64,000 bases of DNA. It comes from Terracoccus sp. 273MFTsu3.1 (GTDB taxonomy: Bacteria > Actinomycetota > Actinomycetes > Actinomycetales > Dermatophilaceae). The notes under the pieces were generated by a model. That model had not been told where the DNA came from. It did not search any database and saw only the letters and a program-made list of their open reading frames with translations. Shown one piece after another: positions 27,252-40,033 of this stretch. Numbering within the stretch: position 1 is the stretch's first letter; each line of letters starts with the position of its first letter. The stretch covers positions 249,095-313,094 of the forward strand of contig NZ_KB911823.1 of the NCBI RefSeq assembly GCF_000383675.1, given 5' to 3'. Made by a program: the position numbers and the translations under genes.

Positions 27252-27326
27252 GCCCCGAACGGTAGTGGGCGACGCCGCACCCCGAGGGGCCGCCACGTCG
27301 GTGGCCGCGCCGATAGCCTGCGATCC

Positions 27327-28442
27327 ATGAGGATCGGTGTGAATCTCGGCTACTGGGGACGCGGGACGACGGGGCAGGACCAGGTGGCGGTGGCGCAGGC
27401 CGCCGACCGGCTCGGCTACGACAGCGTGTGGGTGGCCGAGGCGTACGGCTCGGACAGCCCGACGATGCTCGCGTGGATCGGGGCGCTGACCGAGCACGTC
27501 GACCTCGGCTCGGCCGTCATGCAGATCCCCGGACGGACCCCGGCGATGACGGCGATGACCGCGGCGACGATCGACACGATGTCCGGCGGCCGGTTCCGGC
27601 TGGGACTCGGAGTGTCCGGTCCGCAGGTGAGCGAGGGCTGGCACGGCGTCCCGTTCCGCAGCCCGCTCGGCCGCACGCGCGACTACGTCGAGATCGTGCG
27701 AGCCGCGCTGCGCCGCGACACGGTCACCCACGCCGGCCCGCACTACCCTCTCCCGCTCCCGGGCGGACCGGGCAAGCCGCTCAAGCTCTCCGCGCGGCCC
27801 GTGCGCCCCGACCTCCCGGTCTACCTCGCGGCGGTCGGTCCCAGGAACCTCGAGCTGACCGGCGAGATCGCCGACGGCTGGCTCGCGATCTTCTTCAGCC
27901 CCGAGCACGCCGCCGACCTGCTCGCCACCCTCGAGACGGGCCGGCGCCGGGGAGGGCGGGGCCCTGTCGACGCACCGATGACGGGCTTCGACGTCGTGGC
28001 GACGACGCCCGTCGTCCTCGTCGACGACGTCGCGGCGGCGGCGGACCACGTGCGCGACTACTGCGCGCTCTACATCGGCGGCATGGGCTCGCGTGAGCAG
28101 AACTTCTACAACCAGCTCGCGTGCCGGATGGGCTTCGAGGAGGACGCGGCGCGCATCCAGGACCTCTACCTCGCCGGCCGCCACCGCGAAGCCGCCGCCG
28201 CCGTGCCCCTCGAGTTCATCGACGAGACGGCGCTGCTCGGCTCGCCGCAGCGGATCGCCCGACGGCTCGGTCGCTACGAGGAGGCGGGAGTCACGACCCT
28301 CGCCGTCGCCGTCGGCGGGGGCATGACCCGTGACCAGGCCCTCGCCACGCTGCAGGTGGTCGCCGGGATCGCCGGGCTCGAGCCGTCCACGCCGTCCACG
28401 CCGTCCACGCCGTCGGGCGAGGCGGACCCGGACGTTCCCTAG
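27327..28442 (+). CDS. LLM-class F420-dependent oxidoreductase
   Basis: 371 residues, luciferase-like barrel: MRIGVNLGYWGRG start, YDSVWVAEAYGSDSPT, GRFRLGLGVSGPQ and PVYLAAVGPRNLEL. Probably uses F420H2; the substrate is not predictable. The C-terminus ends in Pro-Ser-Thr repeats encoded by a 9-bp tandem repeat. Leaderless ATG with TAGCCT (27314-27319) seven bases upstream. Second LLM enzyme in the window, not closely similar to the first. Confidence 0.88.
   Translation: MRIGVNLGYWGRGTTGQDQVAVAQAADRLGYDSVWVAEAYGSDSPTMLAWIGALTEHVDLGSAVMQIPGRTPAMTAMTAATIDTMSGGRFRLGLGVSGPQVSEGWHGVPFRSPLGRTRDYVEIVRAALRRDTVTHAGPHYPLPLPGGPGKPLKLSARPVRPDLPVYLAAVGPRNLELTGEIADGWLAIFFSPEHAADLLATLETGRRRGGRGPVDAPMTGFDVVATTPVVLVDDVAAAADHVRDYCALYIGGMGSREQNFYNQLACRMGFEEDAARIQDLYLAGRHREAAAAVPLEFIDETALLGSPQRIARRLGRYEEAGVTTLAVAVGGGMTRDQALATLQVVAGIAGLEPSTPSTPSTPSGEADPDVP
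28383..28409 (+). repeat. 9-bp tandem repeat, three copies
   Basis: Unit ccgtccacg three times in frame, followed by a partial copy; encodes Pro-Ser-Thr repeats in the tail of the LLM oxidoreductase. Confidence 0.85.
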
Positions 28443-28585
28443 GACGTCGCCTCCGCGCCACCCGACCACGAGGTCTCCCAGCCCGCGTTGTCGATAGGGT
28501 GCGACATTGTGCCCAGCGGCCGTCGCACCCCTCCGGGGGAGGCGAGCCGTCCCGTCCCTCCTGCGCAGAAGGCCCACCCTGACCC

Positions 28586-29446
28586 ATGGCTGACCTCAGC
28601 TACCTCGACGCCGTCATCCTCGGCGTCGTCGAAGGCCTCACCGAGTACCTTCCGATCTCTTCGACCGGCCATCTGACCATCACCGAGAAGCTCCTCGGCC
28701 TCGAGGTGAGCGACCCGGCGGTGACGGCGTACACCGCCGTCATCCAGCTCGGCGCCATCGCGGCGACCCTCCTCTACTTCTTCCGCGACATCATCCGTTT
28801 CGCGGTCGCCTGGTTCCGTGGCCTCACGGCCGCCGAGGCGCGCAAGGACCCCGACTACGGCCTCGCGTGGGCCGTCGTCATCGGCTCGATCCCGGTCGGC
28901 GTCGTCGGGTTCCTCGCGCGCGACCTCATCTCGGGCGCCCTGCGCAGCCTCTGGGTCGTGGCGGTCGCGCTGTTCCTGTGGAGCATCGTCATGGTCGTGG
29001 CGGAGCGGATCTACGCCGGCTACGAAGCCCGCGGCGAGCTGCGCGGTGAGCACTCGGTGCGTCCCGTCGACGGGGTCGTCATCGGGCTCGTCCAGTGCTT
29101 CTCGCTCATCCCCGGCGTCTCCCGTTCGGGGGCGACGATCTCCGCGGGCATCGCCCGCGGCATCGACCGGGTCACGGCCACCCGGCTCAGCTTCTTCCTC
29201 GCGATCCCGGCCCTGACGGCTGCCGGCCTCTTCCAGGCCGTGGAGGAGAAGGACGGCCTCTCCGCGCTCGGGGTCGGCCCCGTGGTCGTCGGCACGGTCG
29301 TCGCCTTCGTCGTGGCCTACGCGACGATCGCCTGGCTGCTGCGGTTCGTCGCGAGCAACACGCTGCTGCCCTTCGTCTGGTACCGCATCGCGCTCGCCGT
29401 GGTGCTCGCCGGCGTCCTCGCGGCCGGTGTCATCACGGCGACCTGA
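28586..29446 (+). CDS. uppP: Undecaprenyl-diphosphatase
   Basis: Recycles undecaprenyl pyrophosphate, the lipid carrier of cell-wall synthesis, and gives bacitracin tolerance. 286 residues, about eight membrane helices, with both signature motifs: EGLTEYLPISSTGH near the N-terminus and PGVSRSGAT near residue 175. ATG at 28586; the 143 bases upstream hold no gene and would contain the promoter. Confidence 0.95.
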   Translation: MADLSYLDAVILGVVEGLTEYLPISSTGHLTITEKLLGLEVSDPAVTAYTAVIQLGAIAATLLYFFRDIIRFAVAWFRGLTAAEARKDPDYGLAWAVVIGSIPVGVVGFLARDLISGALRSLWVVAVALFLWSIVMVVAERIYAGYEARGELRGEHSVRPVDGVVIGLVQCFSLIPGVSRSGATISAGIARGIDRVTATRLSFFLAIPALTAAGLFQAVEEKDGLSALGVGPVVVGTVVAFVVAYATIAWLLRFVASNTLLPFVWYRIALAVVLAGVLAAGVITAT

Positions 29447-29462
29447 CGTCCTTCGCAGACCA

Positions 29463-29501
29463 CGAGCGGCCGGCCGCCCCGCAGGGGGAGCCGGCCGCTC
29501 G
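29463..29501. terminator. Bidirectional terminator between uppP and corA
   Basis: 12-bp perfect stem cgagcggccggc / gccggccgctcg with a 15-base loop, between convergent genes. Confidence 0.8.
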
Positions 29502-29507
29502 CTGTTG

Positions 29508-30503
29508 CTAGAGCCAGCCCGAGCGCTTGAACGCGCGGTAGAGGCCGATGCACGCGGCAGCCATGACCCCGAGCACGAGGAAGTAGCCGTACTGGAACTC
29601 GCCGCGGCCGAGATGGACGCTCGCGGTCAGCTCGGGCATGTGCTCGAAGTTCATGCCGTAGATGCCGGCGATCATTGTTGGCACTGCTGCGATCGCGACC
29701 CACGCGGAGATCCGGCGCATGTCCTCGTTCTGCTTGACCGAGACGCTCGCGAGGTGGGCCGACAACACGTCGGTCAGGAGGCGGTCGTAGGACTCGACGT
29801 GGTCGTTGACGAGGCGCAGGTGGTCGGCGACGTCACGGAAGAAGGGCAGCATCTCCTCCGTGAGACCGCGGCCCCGCGCGCGTTCCATGAACTGGGTCAG
29901 GGTGTCGGCCAGCGGCTGGCTGGCCCGGCGGAACTCGAGCACCTCGCGCTTGAGGCGGTAGATCGTGTTGGCGTCCCCGCCGAGGTGGGAGGCGAACACC
30001 TGCTCCTCGATCTGCTCGAGGTCCCGGCGCACCTCCCGGTCGACGACGAGGTAGTTGTCGACGACGGAGTCCATGACGGCGTGGAGCACGGTCATGGCGC
30101 CGTGGCCGAGGCGCTCGGGCTCGGTCTCGAGACGCTGGCGCACGCCGGCCAACGGGTTGCCCTCGCCATGACGGACGGTCACGACGAAGCGGTCGCCGAT
30201 GAAGAGCATGACCTCACCGGTCTCGATGTCGCTCGTCGCCTCGATGTAGCGCAGCGTCTTGAGGACGACGAACACCGACGACTCGTACTTCTCGATCTTG
30301 GCCCGCTGGTGGCCGTTGACGGCGTCCTCGACGGCGAGCGGGTGCAGGTGCAGCTCCTCGTTGACGAGGTCGAACTCCTGGTCGGTCGGGTCCTTGAGCC
30401 CGATCCAGAGGAAGCCGTCCTGAGTGAGGCGCAGCACGTCGAGCTCATCGCTGAGGTCGCCGCAACCCTGCCGCCGGCCGTTGCGGTAGATGGCCTTGTC
30501 CAC
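29508..30503 (-). CDS. corA: CorA-family magnesium/cobalt transporter
   Basis: 331 residues: large cytosolic alpha/beta funnel domain then two C-terminal membrane helices separated by the GMN selectivity motif (AGIYGMNFEHMPEL). GTG at 30503 chosen because AGGAG lies eight bases upstream; another in-frame GTG at 30509 is too close to that ribosome-binding site. Imports Mg2+ in this family, with the funnel sensing intracellular Mg2+. Confidence 0.93.
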   Translation of the reverse strand: MDKAIYRNGRRQGCGDLSDELDVLRLTQDGFLWIGLKDPTDQEFDLVNEELHLHPLAVEDAVNGHQRAKIEKYESSVFVVLKTLRYIEATSDIETGEVMLFIGDRFVVTVRHGEGNPLAGVRQRLETEPERLGHGAMTVLHAVMDSVVDNYLVVDREVRRDLEQIEEQVFASHLGGDANTIYRLKREVLEFRRASQPLADTLTQFMERARGRGLTEEMLPFFRDVADHLRLVNDHVESYDRLLTDVLSAHLASVSVKQNEDMRRISAWVAIAAVPTMIAGIYGMNFEHMPELTASVHLGRGEFQYGYFLVLGVMAAACIGLYRAFKRSGWL

Positions 30504-30600
30504 GATCACATCTCCTACTTCACCACGTCCGCCGGCCGACGTCTCGCAGGCTGGCGTATGCCACCGGGCGACGGCACAGGGGCGGGCTAGGGTGGCGATC

Positions 30601-31332
30601 GTGCCCACCGTCCTGTTCGTGCGCCACGGGCGCTCCACCTCCAACACCGCCGGCACCCTCGCCGGATGGATGCCCGGGGTCTTCCTCGACGAGACGGGGG
30701 AGGCCCAGGCCGCCTCCGTCGGCCAGCGGCTCGCCGCAGCAGTGCTGCCCGTCGTCGAGATCGTCAGCTCACCGCTCGACCGGTGCGTGCAGACCGCCGA
30801 CCTGCTGGCCGCTCCGCTCCCGGGTCACGTGGCCCGCAGCGTCCACGAGGGCCTGGGGGAGTGCCGCTACGGCGCGTGGACCGGGCGACCCATCGCGGAG
30901 CTCGCCAAGGAGGAGCTCTGGAAGGTCGTGCAGGACCGACCCAGCGAGGCGCGCTTCCCCGACTCGGCGGCATACCCCGCCGAGTCCATGGTGGAGATGC
31001 AGGACCGGGCGCTGCGGGCGGTCCGGGAGATCGATGCGCGCATTCTCGAGACGCACGGCAAGCACGCGGTCTGGGTCGCGGTGTCGCACGGTGACGTCAT
31101 CAAGTCGATCCTGTCGCACGCCACCGGCGCCCACCTCGACGACTTCCAGCGGATCAACGTCGACCCGGCCTCGGTGAGCGTCGTGCGCTACACGAGCCGC
31201 AAGCCGTTCGTGCTGCGGCTCAACGACGTCGGGGGAGACCTCACGGGGCTCCGACCGCCCGACAAGCCTGCCGCCGAGGAGGGCGACGCCGTCGTGGGCG
31301 GGGGCGCCGGGACACCCGGAAGTGTCGGATAG
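30601..31332 (+). CDS. Histidine phosphatase superfamily protein (MSMEG_4193 type)
   Basis: 243 residues. Catalytic RHG motif at the N-terminus (VRHGRSTSNTAG), ECRYGAWTGRP and the second histidine in VAVSHGDVIKS. This subfamily is found next to mshC and DUF3090 in actinobacteria, as here. Physiological substrate unknown. GTG start seven bases after TAGGGT (30588-30593). Confidence 0.88.
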   Translation: MPTVLFVRHGRSTSNTAGTLAGWMPGVFLDETGEAQAASVGQRLAAAVLPVVEIVSSPLDRCVQTADLLAAPLPGHVARSVHEGLGECRYGAWTGRPIAELAKEELWKVVQDRPSEARFPDSAAYPAESMVEMQDRALRAVREIDARILETHGKHAVWVAVSHGDVIKSILSHATGAHLDDFQRINVDPASVSVVRYTSRKPFVLRLNDVGGDLTGLRPPDKPAAEEGDAVVGGGAGTPGSVG

Positions 31333-31342
31333 GGTCGAGCGC

Positions 31343-31888
31343 ATGACGGTCCAGGACTTCGATCCCGCTGACCGGTTCGTCGCCGGGACGGTCGGCCCGG
31401 CCGGCCAGCGGGCCTTCTACCTCCAGGCGAGCGCCGGCTCCCTCGTCGTCACCGTGGGCGTCGAGAAGCAGCAGGTCTCGATCCTCGCCGACCGCGTCAA
31501 CGACGTGCTCGACCAGCTCGCGCCCGCCGCCGCGGTCGAGCCGGGAGAGCCCGGTGGGGCGCCGGAGGACACCGACCCGCTCCAGACGCCCTTCGACGAG
31601 GACTGGCACGTGCAGACCCTCTCCCTCGCCTGGGACGAGGAGGCGCAGAAGGTCGTCATCGAGTGCCACGACCACGATCCCGACGAGGTCGACGAGGACG
31701 CGGACGACGAGGTGGGCCCGCTCGGTCGCAACTCGATCCGGATCGCCCTGACGCCGGCCGAGGCCCGCGCCTTCGCACGGCGCAGCAACGCGCTCGTCGC
31801 TGCCGGCCGCCCGCCGTGCCCCTTCTGCGGCAGCCCGCTCGATCCCACGGGCCACATCTGCCCGCGGGCCAATGGCTACAAGCGCTGA
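31343..31888 (+). CDS. DUF3090 family protein
   Basis: 181 residues, conserved actinobacterial family of unknown function. Acidic centre, and a C-terminal zinc-ribbon-like cluster CPFCGSP...HICPR. ATG at 31343 follows TAGGGT (31330-31335) by seven bases. It lies between the phosphatase and the SCO1664-family gene and overlaps the latter by 17 bases, so the trio is a unit. Confidence 0.88.
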   Translation: MTVQDFDPADRFVAGTVGPAGQRAFYLQASAGSLVVTVGVEKQQVSILADRVNDVLDQLAPAAAVEPGEPGGAPEDTDPLQTPFDEDWHVQTLSLAWDEEAQKVVIECHDHDPDEVDEDADDEVGPLGRNSIRIALTPAEARAFARRSNALVAAGRPPCPFCGSPLDPTGHICPRANGYKR

Positions 31889-32681
31889 CGGCACCACGCC
31901 GTCGGTCGACCTGACCGGCGAGCTCGAGGTCCTCGGGCGCATCACCGAGTCCTCGAACCTCGCCGTCGTCGCGCGCATCGCGAGCGTCCCCGGCGGTCAC
32001 GTCATCTACAAGCCGGTCCGGGGCGAGAGACCGCTCTGGGACTTCCCCGACGGCACGCTGGCCGGTCGGGAGGTGGCGGCGCACGTGGTCTCGGAGCTCG
32101 GCGGCTGGCACGTCGTGCCTCCGACCGTGCTGCGCGACGGCCCGCTCGGTCCCGGGTCGGTGCAGCTGTGGATCGGTGACCCGTTGGACCCCGTCGACGA
32201 CGACGTCGTCGTGGACCTCGTGCCCGAGGGGCGCACGCCCGACGGCTGGCACGCGGTCTTCGACGGCGAGACACCGGGCGGCTCGGCCGTGACCGTCGTG
32301 CACTCCGGCGCCGACGACGTGCGGTCCCTCGCCGTGCTCGACGCCGCCCTCAACAACTCCGACCGGAAGGGGTCGCACTGCCTGCGGGACCGTGAGGGGC
32401 GCCTTTGGGCCATCGACCACGGCGTGACGTTCTCGCCGACACCGAAGCTGCGCACGGTGCTGTGGGGCTGGGCCGGGGAGCCGATCGTCGAGGACGACCT
32501 CGTGCGCCTCGAGCGCCTGCGAGACGCGCTCGCCGAGGAGGAGCCGCGGCAGCGGCTCCTCGCGCTGCTGCCGGAGGACGACGTGGACGCCCTGGCCCAG
32601 CGAGTGCGGCGGCTCATCGACCGCCGCGTGCACCCCTTCCCCAGTCACGACTGGCCGTCGGTCCCGTGGCCGCCGCTGTGA
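31872..32681 (+). CDS. SCO1664-family kinase-fold protein
   Basis: 269 residues. Shows a lipid/HipA-kinase-like set: VIYKPVRGERPLWDFP (ATP Lys), NNSDRKGSHCL (catalytic loop) and WAIDHGVTFS (metal Asp). Family always found in the mshC neighbourhood of actinobacteria; substrate unknown. Starts within the 3' end of the DUF3090 gene, so translation is probably coupled. Confidence 0.82.
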   Translation: MATSADGTTPSVDLTGELEVLGRITESSNLAVVARIASVPGGHVIYKPVRGERPLWDFPDGTLAGREVAAHVVSELGGWHVVPPTVLRDGPLGPGSVQLWIGDPLDPVDDDVVVDLVPEGRTPDGWHAVFDGETPGGSAVTVVHSGADDVRSLAVLDAALNNSDRKGSHCLRDREGRLWAIDHGVTFSPTPKLRTVLWGWAGEPIVEDDLVRLERLRDALAEEEPRQRLLALLPEDDVDALAQRVRRLIDRRVHPFPSHDWPSVPWPPL

Positions 32682-32766
32682 GGTGCGCGCGTCGCCGGGC
32701 GCATCCTCGACGGCGCTGCGTCCGACCGGTCCCGACGGGTCATGCGCGCCGGGATAGAGTCTGCGC

Positions 32767-34023
32767 GTGAGAAGTTGGCCGATGCCGTTCATCCCCAAGG
32801 TTCCCGGCAGTGCACCCGAGGTGCGAGTCCGCGACACGGCATCCGGAGAGCTCGTGCCCGCGGCCCGCGGTGACCTCGTCACCCTCTACGTCTGCGGCAT
32901 CACGCCCTACGACGCCACGCACATGGGCCACGCGGCGACGTACGTCACCTTCGACCTTCTCGGCCGCGCCCTGCGCGACAGCGGGCACGCGGTGCGCTAC
33001 GTCCAGAACATCACCGACATCGACGACCCGCTGCTCGAGCGGGCCGAGCGCGACGGCGTCGACTGGCGAGACCTCGCGACCCGGGAGATCGCGCTCTTCC
33101 GCGAGGACATGACCGCCCTGGCCGTCATCCCGCCCGACGAGTATCTCGGCGCGGTCGAGAGCATCCCCACCTTCGTCGGCCCCATCGAGAAGCTCGTCGC
33201 CGACGGCTGGGCGTATGCCGTGCCGGCGCCGGACGCGTCACGCGACGGTGCGCAGGACCACTACTTCGACGTCGCCCGGGACCCGCGCTTCGGCTCGGTC
33301 AGCCATCTCGACGAGGCCGGCATGATGGAGGTCTTCGCCGAGCGCGGGGGAGACCCGGACCGCGAGGGCAAGCGCAACCGTCTCGACGCCCTGCTGTGGC
33401 GCGCGCACCGCCAGGGCGAGCCCGAGTGGGACGGCGGCAGCCTCGGCTCCGGTCGTCCCGGATGGCACATCGAGTGTGCCTGCATCGCCCTCGACCACCT
33501 CGGCATCCCCGTCGACGTCCAGGGCGGGGGCACCGACCTCGTCTTCCCGCACCACGAGATGAGCTCGGCTCATGGTCGTGCCCTCAGCGGTTCGGAGTCG
33601 TTCGCCGGGGCCTTCGTGCACCAGGGGATGGTCGGCCTCGACGGCGAGAAGATGAGCAAGAGCAAGGGCAACCTCGTCCTCGTCTCACAGCTGCGCCGCG
33701 ACGGGGTCGACCCGATGGCGATCCGCCTGGCCCTGCTCGCCCGCCACCACGCGCACGACTGGATGTGGACCGACGACCAGCTCGCCGAGGCCCAGCAACG
33801 GCTCGCCACGTGGCGAGCGGCGCTCTCCGGCAACGGCGGACCCGTCGCCGACCAGACGGTCGACGACATCCGGGCGGCCCTCGCCGACGACCTCGACAGC
33901 CCGCGCGCCCTCGAGGCCGTCGACCGCTGGGCCAGCCAGTCGCTGACCCGCGGTGGCGACGACCCGGGTGCCCCCGGTGTGCTCGGCCGCGCGCTCGACT
34001 CCCTCCTCGGCATCCGGATCTAG
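32767..34023 (+). CDS. mshC: Cysteine:glucosaminyl-inositol ligase of mycothiol synthesis
   Basis: Joins cysteine to GlcN-Ins with ATP, the penultimate mycothiol step. 418 residues, cysteinyl-tRNA-synthetase fold shortened at the C-terminus. Zinc ligand Cys43 in [13 protein letters not shown]-like THMGHAA, and KMSKS at 295-299. The absence of the tRNA-binding C-terminal domain separates it from CysS. GTG start six bases after TAGAGT (32755-32760), a leaderless message. Confidence 0.95.
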   Translation: MRSWPMPFIPKVPGSAPEVRVRDTASGELVPAARGDLVTLYVCGITPYDATHMGHAATYVTFDLLGRALRDSGHAVRYVQNITDIDDPLLERAERDGVDWRDLATREIALFREDMTALAVIPPDEYLGAVESIPTFVGPIEKLVADGWAYAVPAPDASRDGAQDHYFDVARDPRFGSVSHLDEAGMMEVFAERGGDPDREGKRNRLDALLWRAHRQGEPEWDGGSLGSGRPGWHIECACIALDHLGIPVDVQGGGTDLVFPHHEMSSAHGRALSGSESFAGAFVHQGMVGLDGEKMSKSKGNLVLVSQLRRDGVDPMAIRLALLARHHAHDWMWTDDQLAEAQQRLATWRAALSGNGGPVADQTVDDIRAALADDLDSPRALEAVDRWASQSLTRGGDDPGAPGVLGRALDSLLGIRI

Positions 34024-34080
34024 CCGGGCCAGCCCGGGCCAGCCCGGGGCCGGAGTGGGGCGCGGCGTACTCCTGACGAA

Positions 34081-34140
34081 ACGCAGCGTTCGGCCGCGAA
34101 CTCGCTGTCCTGCCAGCGCTTTCGAGACCGAACGCCGCGT
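34081..34140. repeat. 60-bp imperfect inverted repeat between convergent genes
   Basis: Outer arms acgcagcgttcgg (34081-34093) and ccgaacgccgcgt (34128-34140) differ at one pair; an inner stem cgctg/cagcg flanked by cgaa/ttcg completes a long hairpin. It sits between mshC and the PAC2 gene. A shared terminator or a dispersed chromosomal element are both possible. Confidence 0.6.
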
Positions 34141-34178
34141 CCGGTGGAGAGGGGCAACCAACGTCGGTCAGTGGCCGG

Positions 34179-35036
34179 TCAGCGGCCCGTCTGGTCGTCG
34201 TCGCGCCCGCGGAGGTAGCGCTCGAACTCGCGCGCGATCGCGTCACCGCTCGCCTCGGGCAGCTCGGCGGTGTCCTGCGCCTCCTCGAGGGACTGGACGT
34301 ACTCGGCGACCTCCTCGTCGGACTGCGCGAGCTCGTCGACACCGCGCTCCCACGCCCGGGCGTTCTCCTCGAGCTCGCCGTGCGGCACGGTGATGCCGAG
34401 GAGCGACTCGATGCGACGCAGGAGGCTGAGGCACGCCTTGGGCGACGGGGCGCCACCGGCGTAGTGCGGCACCGCGGCCCACGCGGAGACCGTGGGGATC
34501 CCGGCGTCGGAGGCAGCGTGGGTCAGCACGCCGACGATGCCGGTGGGGCCCTCGTAGCGTGAGGCCTCGACGTCGAAGCGGTGGATCGCCGCCTCGTCCT
34601 CGGCCGTGGCCGTGACCGGGATCGGGCGGGTGTGCGGCACGTCGGCGAGCAGCGCGCCGACCGTGACGATCGTCGTGACGCCGAGCTGGTCGGCGAGCTC
34701 GAGCAGCTCGATCGAGAACGCGCGCCACCGCATCGACGGCTCGATGCCCTGCACGAGCACGACATCGCGGTCGAAGCCGGTCTCGGTCGCGACGAGGATC
34801 CGCGTCGTGGGCCAGGCCAGCATGCGCCGACCCTCCTCGAGCGACACGCGGGGGCGGTTGACCTGGAAGTCGTAGTAGTCCTCGGGGTCGAAGGCCGCGA
34901 CGACCTCCGCGTCCCAGACCTCCGCGAGGTGGCGGACCGCGCTCGTGGCGGCCTCGCCGGCGTCGTTCCAGCCCTCGAAGGCCGCGATGAGCACCGGATC
35001 GGTCAGCTCCGGCACGTCCTCGAACTCCAGCACCAT
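34179..35036 (-). CDS. PAC2-family protein
   Basis: 285 residues. Opens LIAAFEGWNDAGEAATSAVRHL and contains LLADVPHTRPIPV and GVLTHAASDAGIPTVSAWAAVPHY, the PAC2 (proteasome assembly chaperone) fold pattern. In archaea and eukaryotes relatives assist proteasomes; in actinobacteria the role is unproven. Start has AAGGAG eight bases upstream. The C-terminal 60 residues are acidic and helical. Confidence 0.88.
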   Translation of the reverse strand: MVLEFEDVPELTDPVLIAAFEGWNDAGEAATSAVRHLAEVWDAEVVAAFDPEDYYDFQVNRPRVSLEEGRRMLAWPTTRILVATETGFDRDVVLVQGIEPSMRWRAFSIELLELADQLGVTTIVTVGALLADVPHTRPIPVTATAEDEAAIHRFDVEASRYEGPTGIVGVLTHAASDAGIPTVSAWAAVPHYAGGAPSPKACLSLLRRIESLLGITVPHGELEENARAWERGVDELAQSDEEVAEYVQSLEEAQDTAELPEASGDAIAREFERYLRGRDDDQTGR

Positions 35037-35215
35037 GTCTCCTTCACCGTGGGCGCGCTCGCGTCCACACCTCCAGCCTAGGACCTGCCGCCGCCGATGC
35101 GCCGGAGTCCCATCGGCGGGCGCGCCCCCACGGGTGCGGCTGGACGGGGGTATGCCGTGTGGGGCCGATCGGTGACCGCAGTGCGGGCGCCGACGCGCCG
35201 AACACAGCAGGTCCG

Positions 35216-35268
35216 TAGAATCGGGCCGGTCCCGTCACTCGGCACGAAACCCGTGCCGCCGAGAGGAG
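35216..35268 (+). promoter_or_regulatory. metH promoter and leader hairpin with ribosome-binding site
   Basis: TAGAAT (35216-35221) is the likely -10. The leader carries a 7-bp hairpin cggcacg/cgtgccg (35240-35258) that ends just before the AGGAG ribosome-binding site (35264-35268), five bases from the TTG start. The 237-base gap from 35037 holds no gene and no recognisable cobalamin or SAM riboswitch. Confidence 0.45.
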
Positions 35269-35273
35269 CCACG

Positions 35274-39056
<3,783 letters not shown>

Positions 39057-39060
39057 CCCG

Positions 39061-39768
39061 GTGACCCTCTCGCACACGGCCGACCCCGACCGCACGGTGC
39101 CGGCCCTGCCGGCCGCTGTCCTGTGGGACATGGACGGCACCCTCGTCGACACCGAGCCCTACTGGATCCAGGCCGAGCACGAGCTCGTCGCGGCTCACGG
39201 AGGCGTCTGGAACGACGAGTTCGCCCACCAGCTCGTCGGCAACGCGCTCGAGGTCTCGGCGCAGCTCATCATCGACCAGTCGGGGATCTCGCTGACGGTG
39301 CCCGAGATCATCGACGCCCTGCTCGAGCGGGTCATCGCCCAGGTCGAGCGCCGCGTCCCGTGGCGTCCCGGTGCGCGCGAGCTGCTGCTCGAGCTCGGTG
39401 AGCTCGGGGTGCCGTCCCTGCTCGTGACGATGTCGTGGCGCTCGCTCGCCGACACGGTCGTGCGGCGTCTGCCGGAGGGGGCCTTCGAGCACCTCGTGAC
39501 CGGTGACGAGGTGAGCCACGGCAAGCCGCACCCGGAGCCCTACCTCGCGGCGGCGCGGCTCGTCGGTGCCGACCCGGCGGACTGCATCGCCATCGAGGAC
39601 TCGCCGGCCGGGGTGCGGTCCGCGACCGCCGCCGGGGTACCGACGATCGCCATCCCGCACGTCGTGCCCGTGCCCGCGATCGACGGTGCGGTGCACCTCG
39701 ACACGCTCGCCGGGGTCGATGCGGCCGACCTCACGACGATCGTTTCGCGCCTGCGCTCGCCTCGCTGA
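39061..39768 (+). CDS. HAD-superfamily hydrolase (beta-phosphoglucomutase-like phosphatase)
   Basis: 235 residues. Motif I DMDGTLVDTEP, motif III K in SHGKPHPEPYL, motif IV EDSPAGVRSA: a HAD subfamily IA enzyme. Substrate unknown. GTG at 39061 lies four bases after the metH stop, so it is probably cotranscribed. Its last 38 bases overlap the convergent hypothetical gene. Confidence 0.85.
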   Translation: MTLSHTADPDRTVPALPAAVLWDMDGTLVDTEPYWIQAEHELVAAHGGVWNDEFAHQLVGNALEVSAQLIIDQSGISLTVPEIIDALLERVIAQVERRVPWRPGARELLLELGELGVPSLLVTMSWRSLADTVVRRLPEGAFEHLVTGDEVSHGKPHPEPYLAAARLVGADPADCIAIEDSPAGVRSATAAGVPTIAIPHVVPVPAIDGAVHLDTLAGVDAADLTTIVSRLRSPR

Positions 39769-40033
39769 GGCGCGCCAGCGTCAGCAGCTGACGCCGCATC
39801 ATCACGAGGTCGCCCCAGGCGAGCGCGGCGGACCGCGCCCGCGTGGTGGCCGACTCGGCGCGGGGGAGTGCGATGTCGCCGCGGAGGGTCGTCCGGGCCT
39901 GCGGCCGGCCCGGGAGCGGGACGGTCTGGTAGACGAGCGGCAGCCGTCCGAACAGGCGTATGCCGGTCGGCGCGGTGATCTCGAGGGCCACGAGCTCGGG
40001 GTCAGTGCGCACGGTCGCGCGGGCCTCGCTCAC
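39731..40033 (-). CDS. Hypothetical protein
   Basis: 100 residues, no recognised family. A beta-rich first half (LVALEITAPTGIRLFGRLPLVYQ) and a helical, Arg/Ala-rich second half. Its GTG overlaps the stop of the LysR-type gene as GTGA (40030-40033), which supports it as a real coupled gene. Its 3' end overlaps the HAD gene on the other strand. Confidence 0.55.
   Translation of the reverse strand: MSEARATVRTDPELVALEITAPTGIRLFGRLPLVYQTVPLPGRPQARTTLRGDIALPRAESATTRARSAALAWGDLVMMRRQLLTLARLSEASAGAKRSS

Noticed and set aside
32767-34023. Cysteinyl-tRNA synthetase (cysS)
   Set aside because: The C-terminal tRNA-binding domain is missing and the neighbours are those of mshC.
35037-35273. Cobalamin or SAM riboswitch upstream of metH
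   Set aside because: None of the conserved boxes could be found; only a short hairpin by the ribosome-binding site is present.
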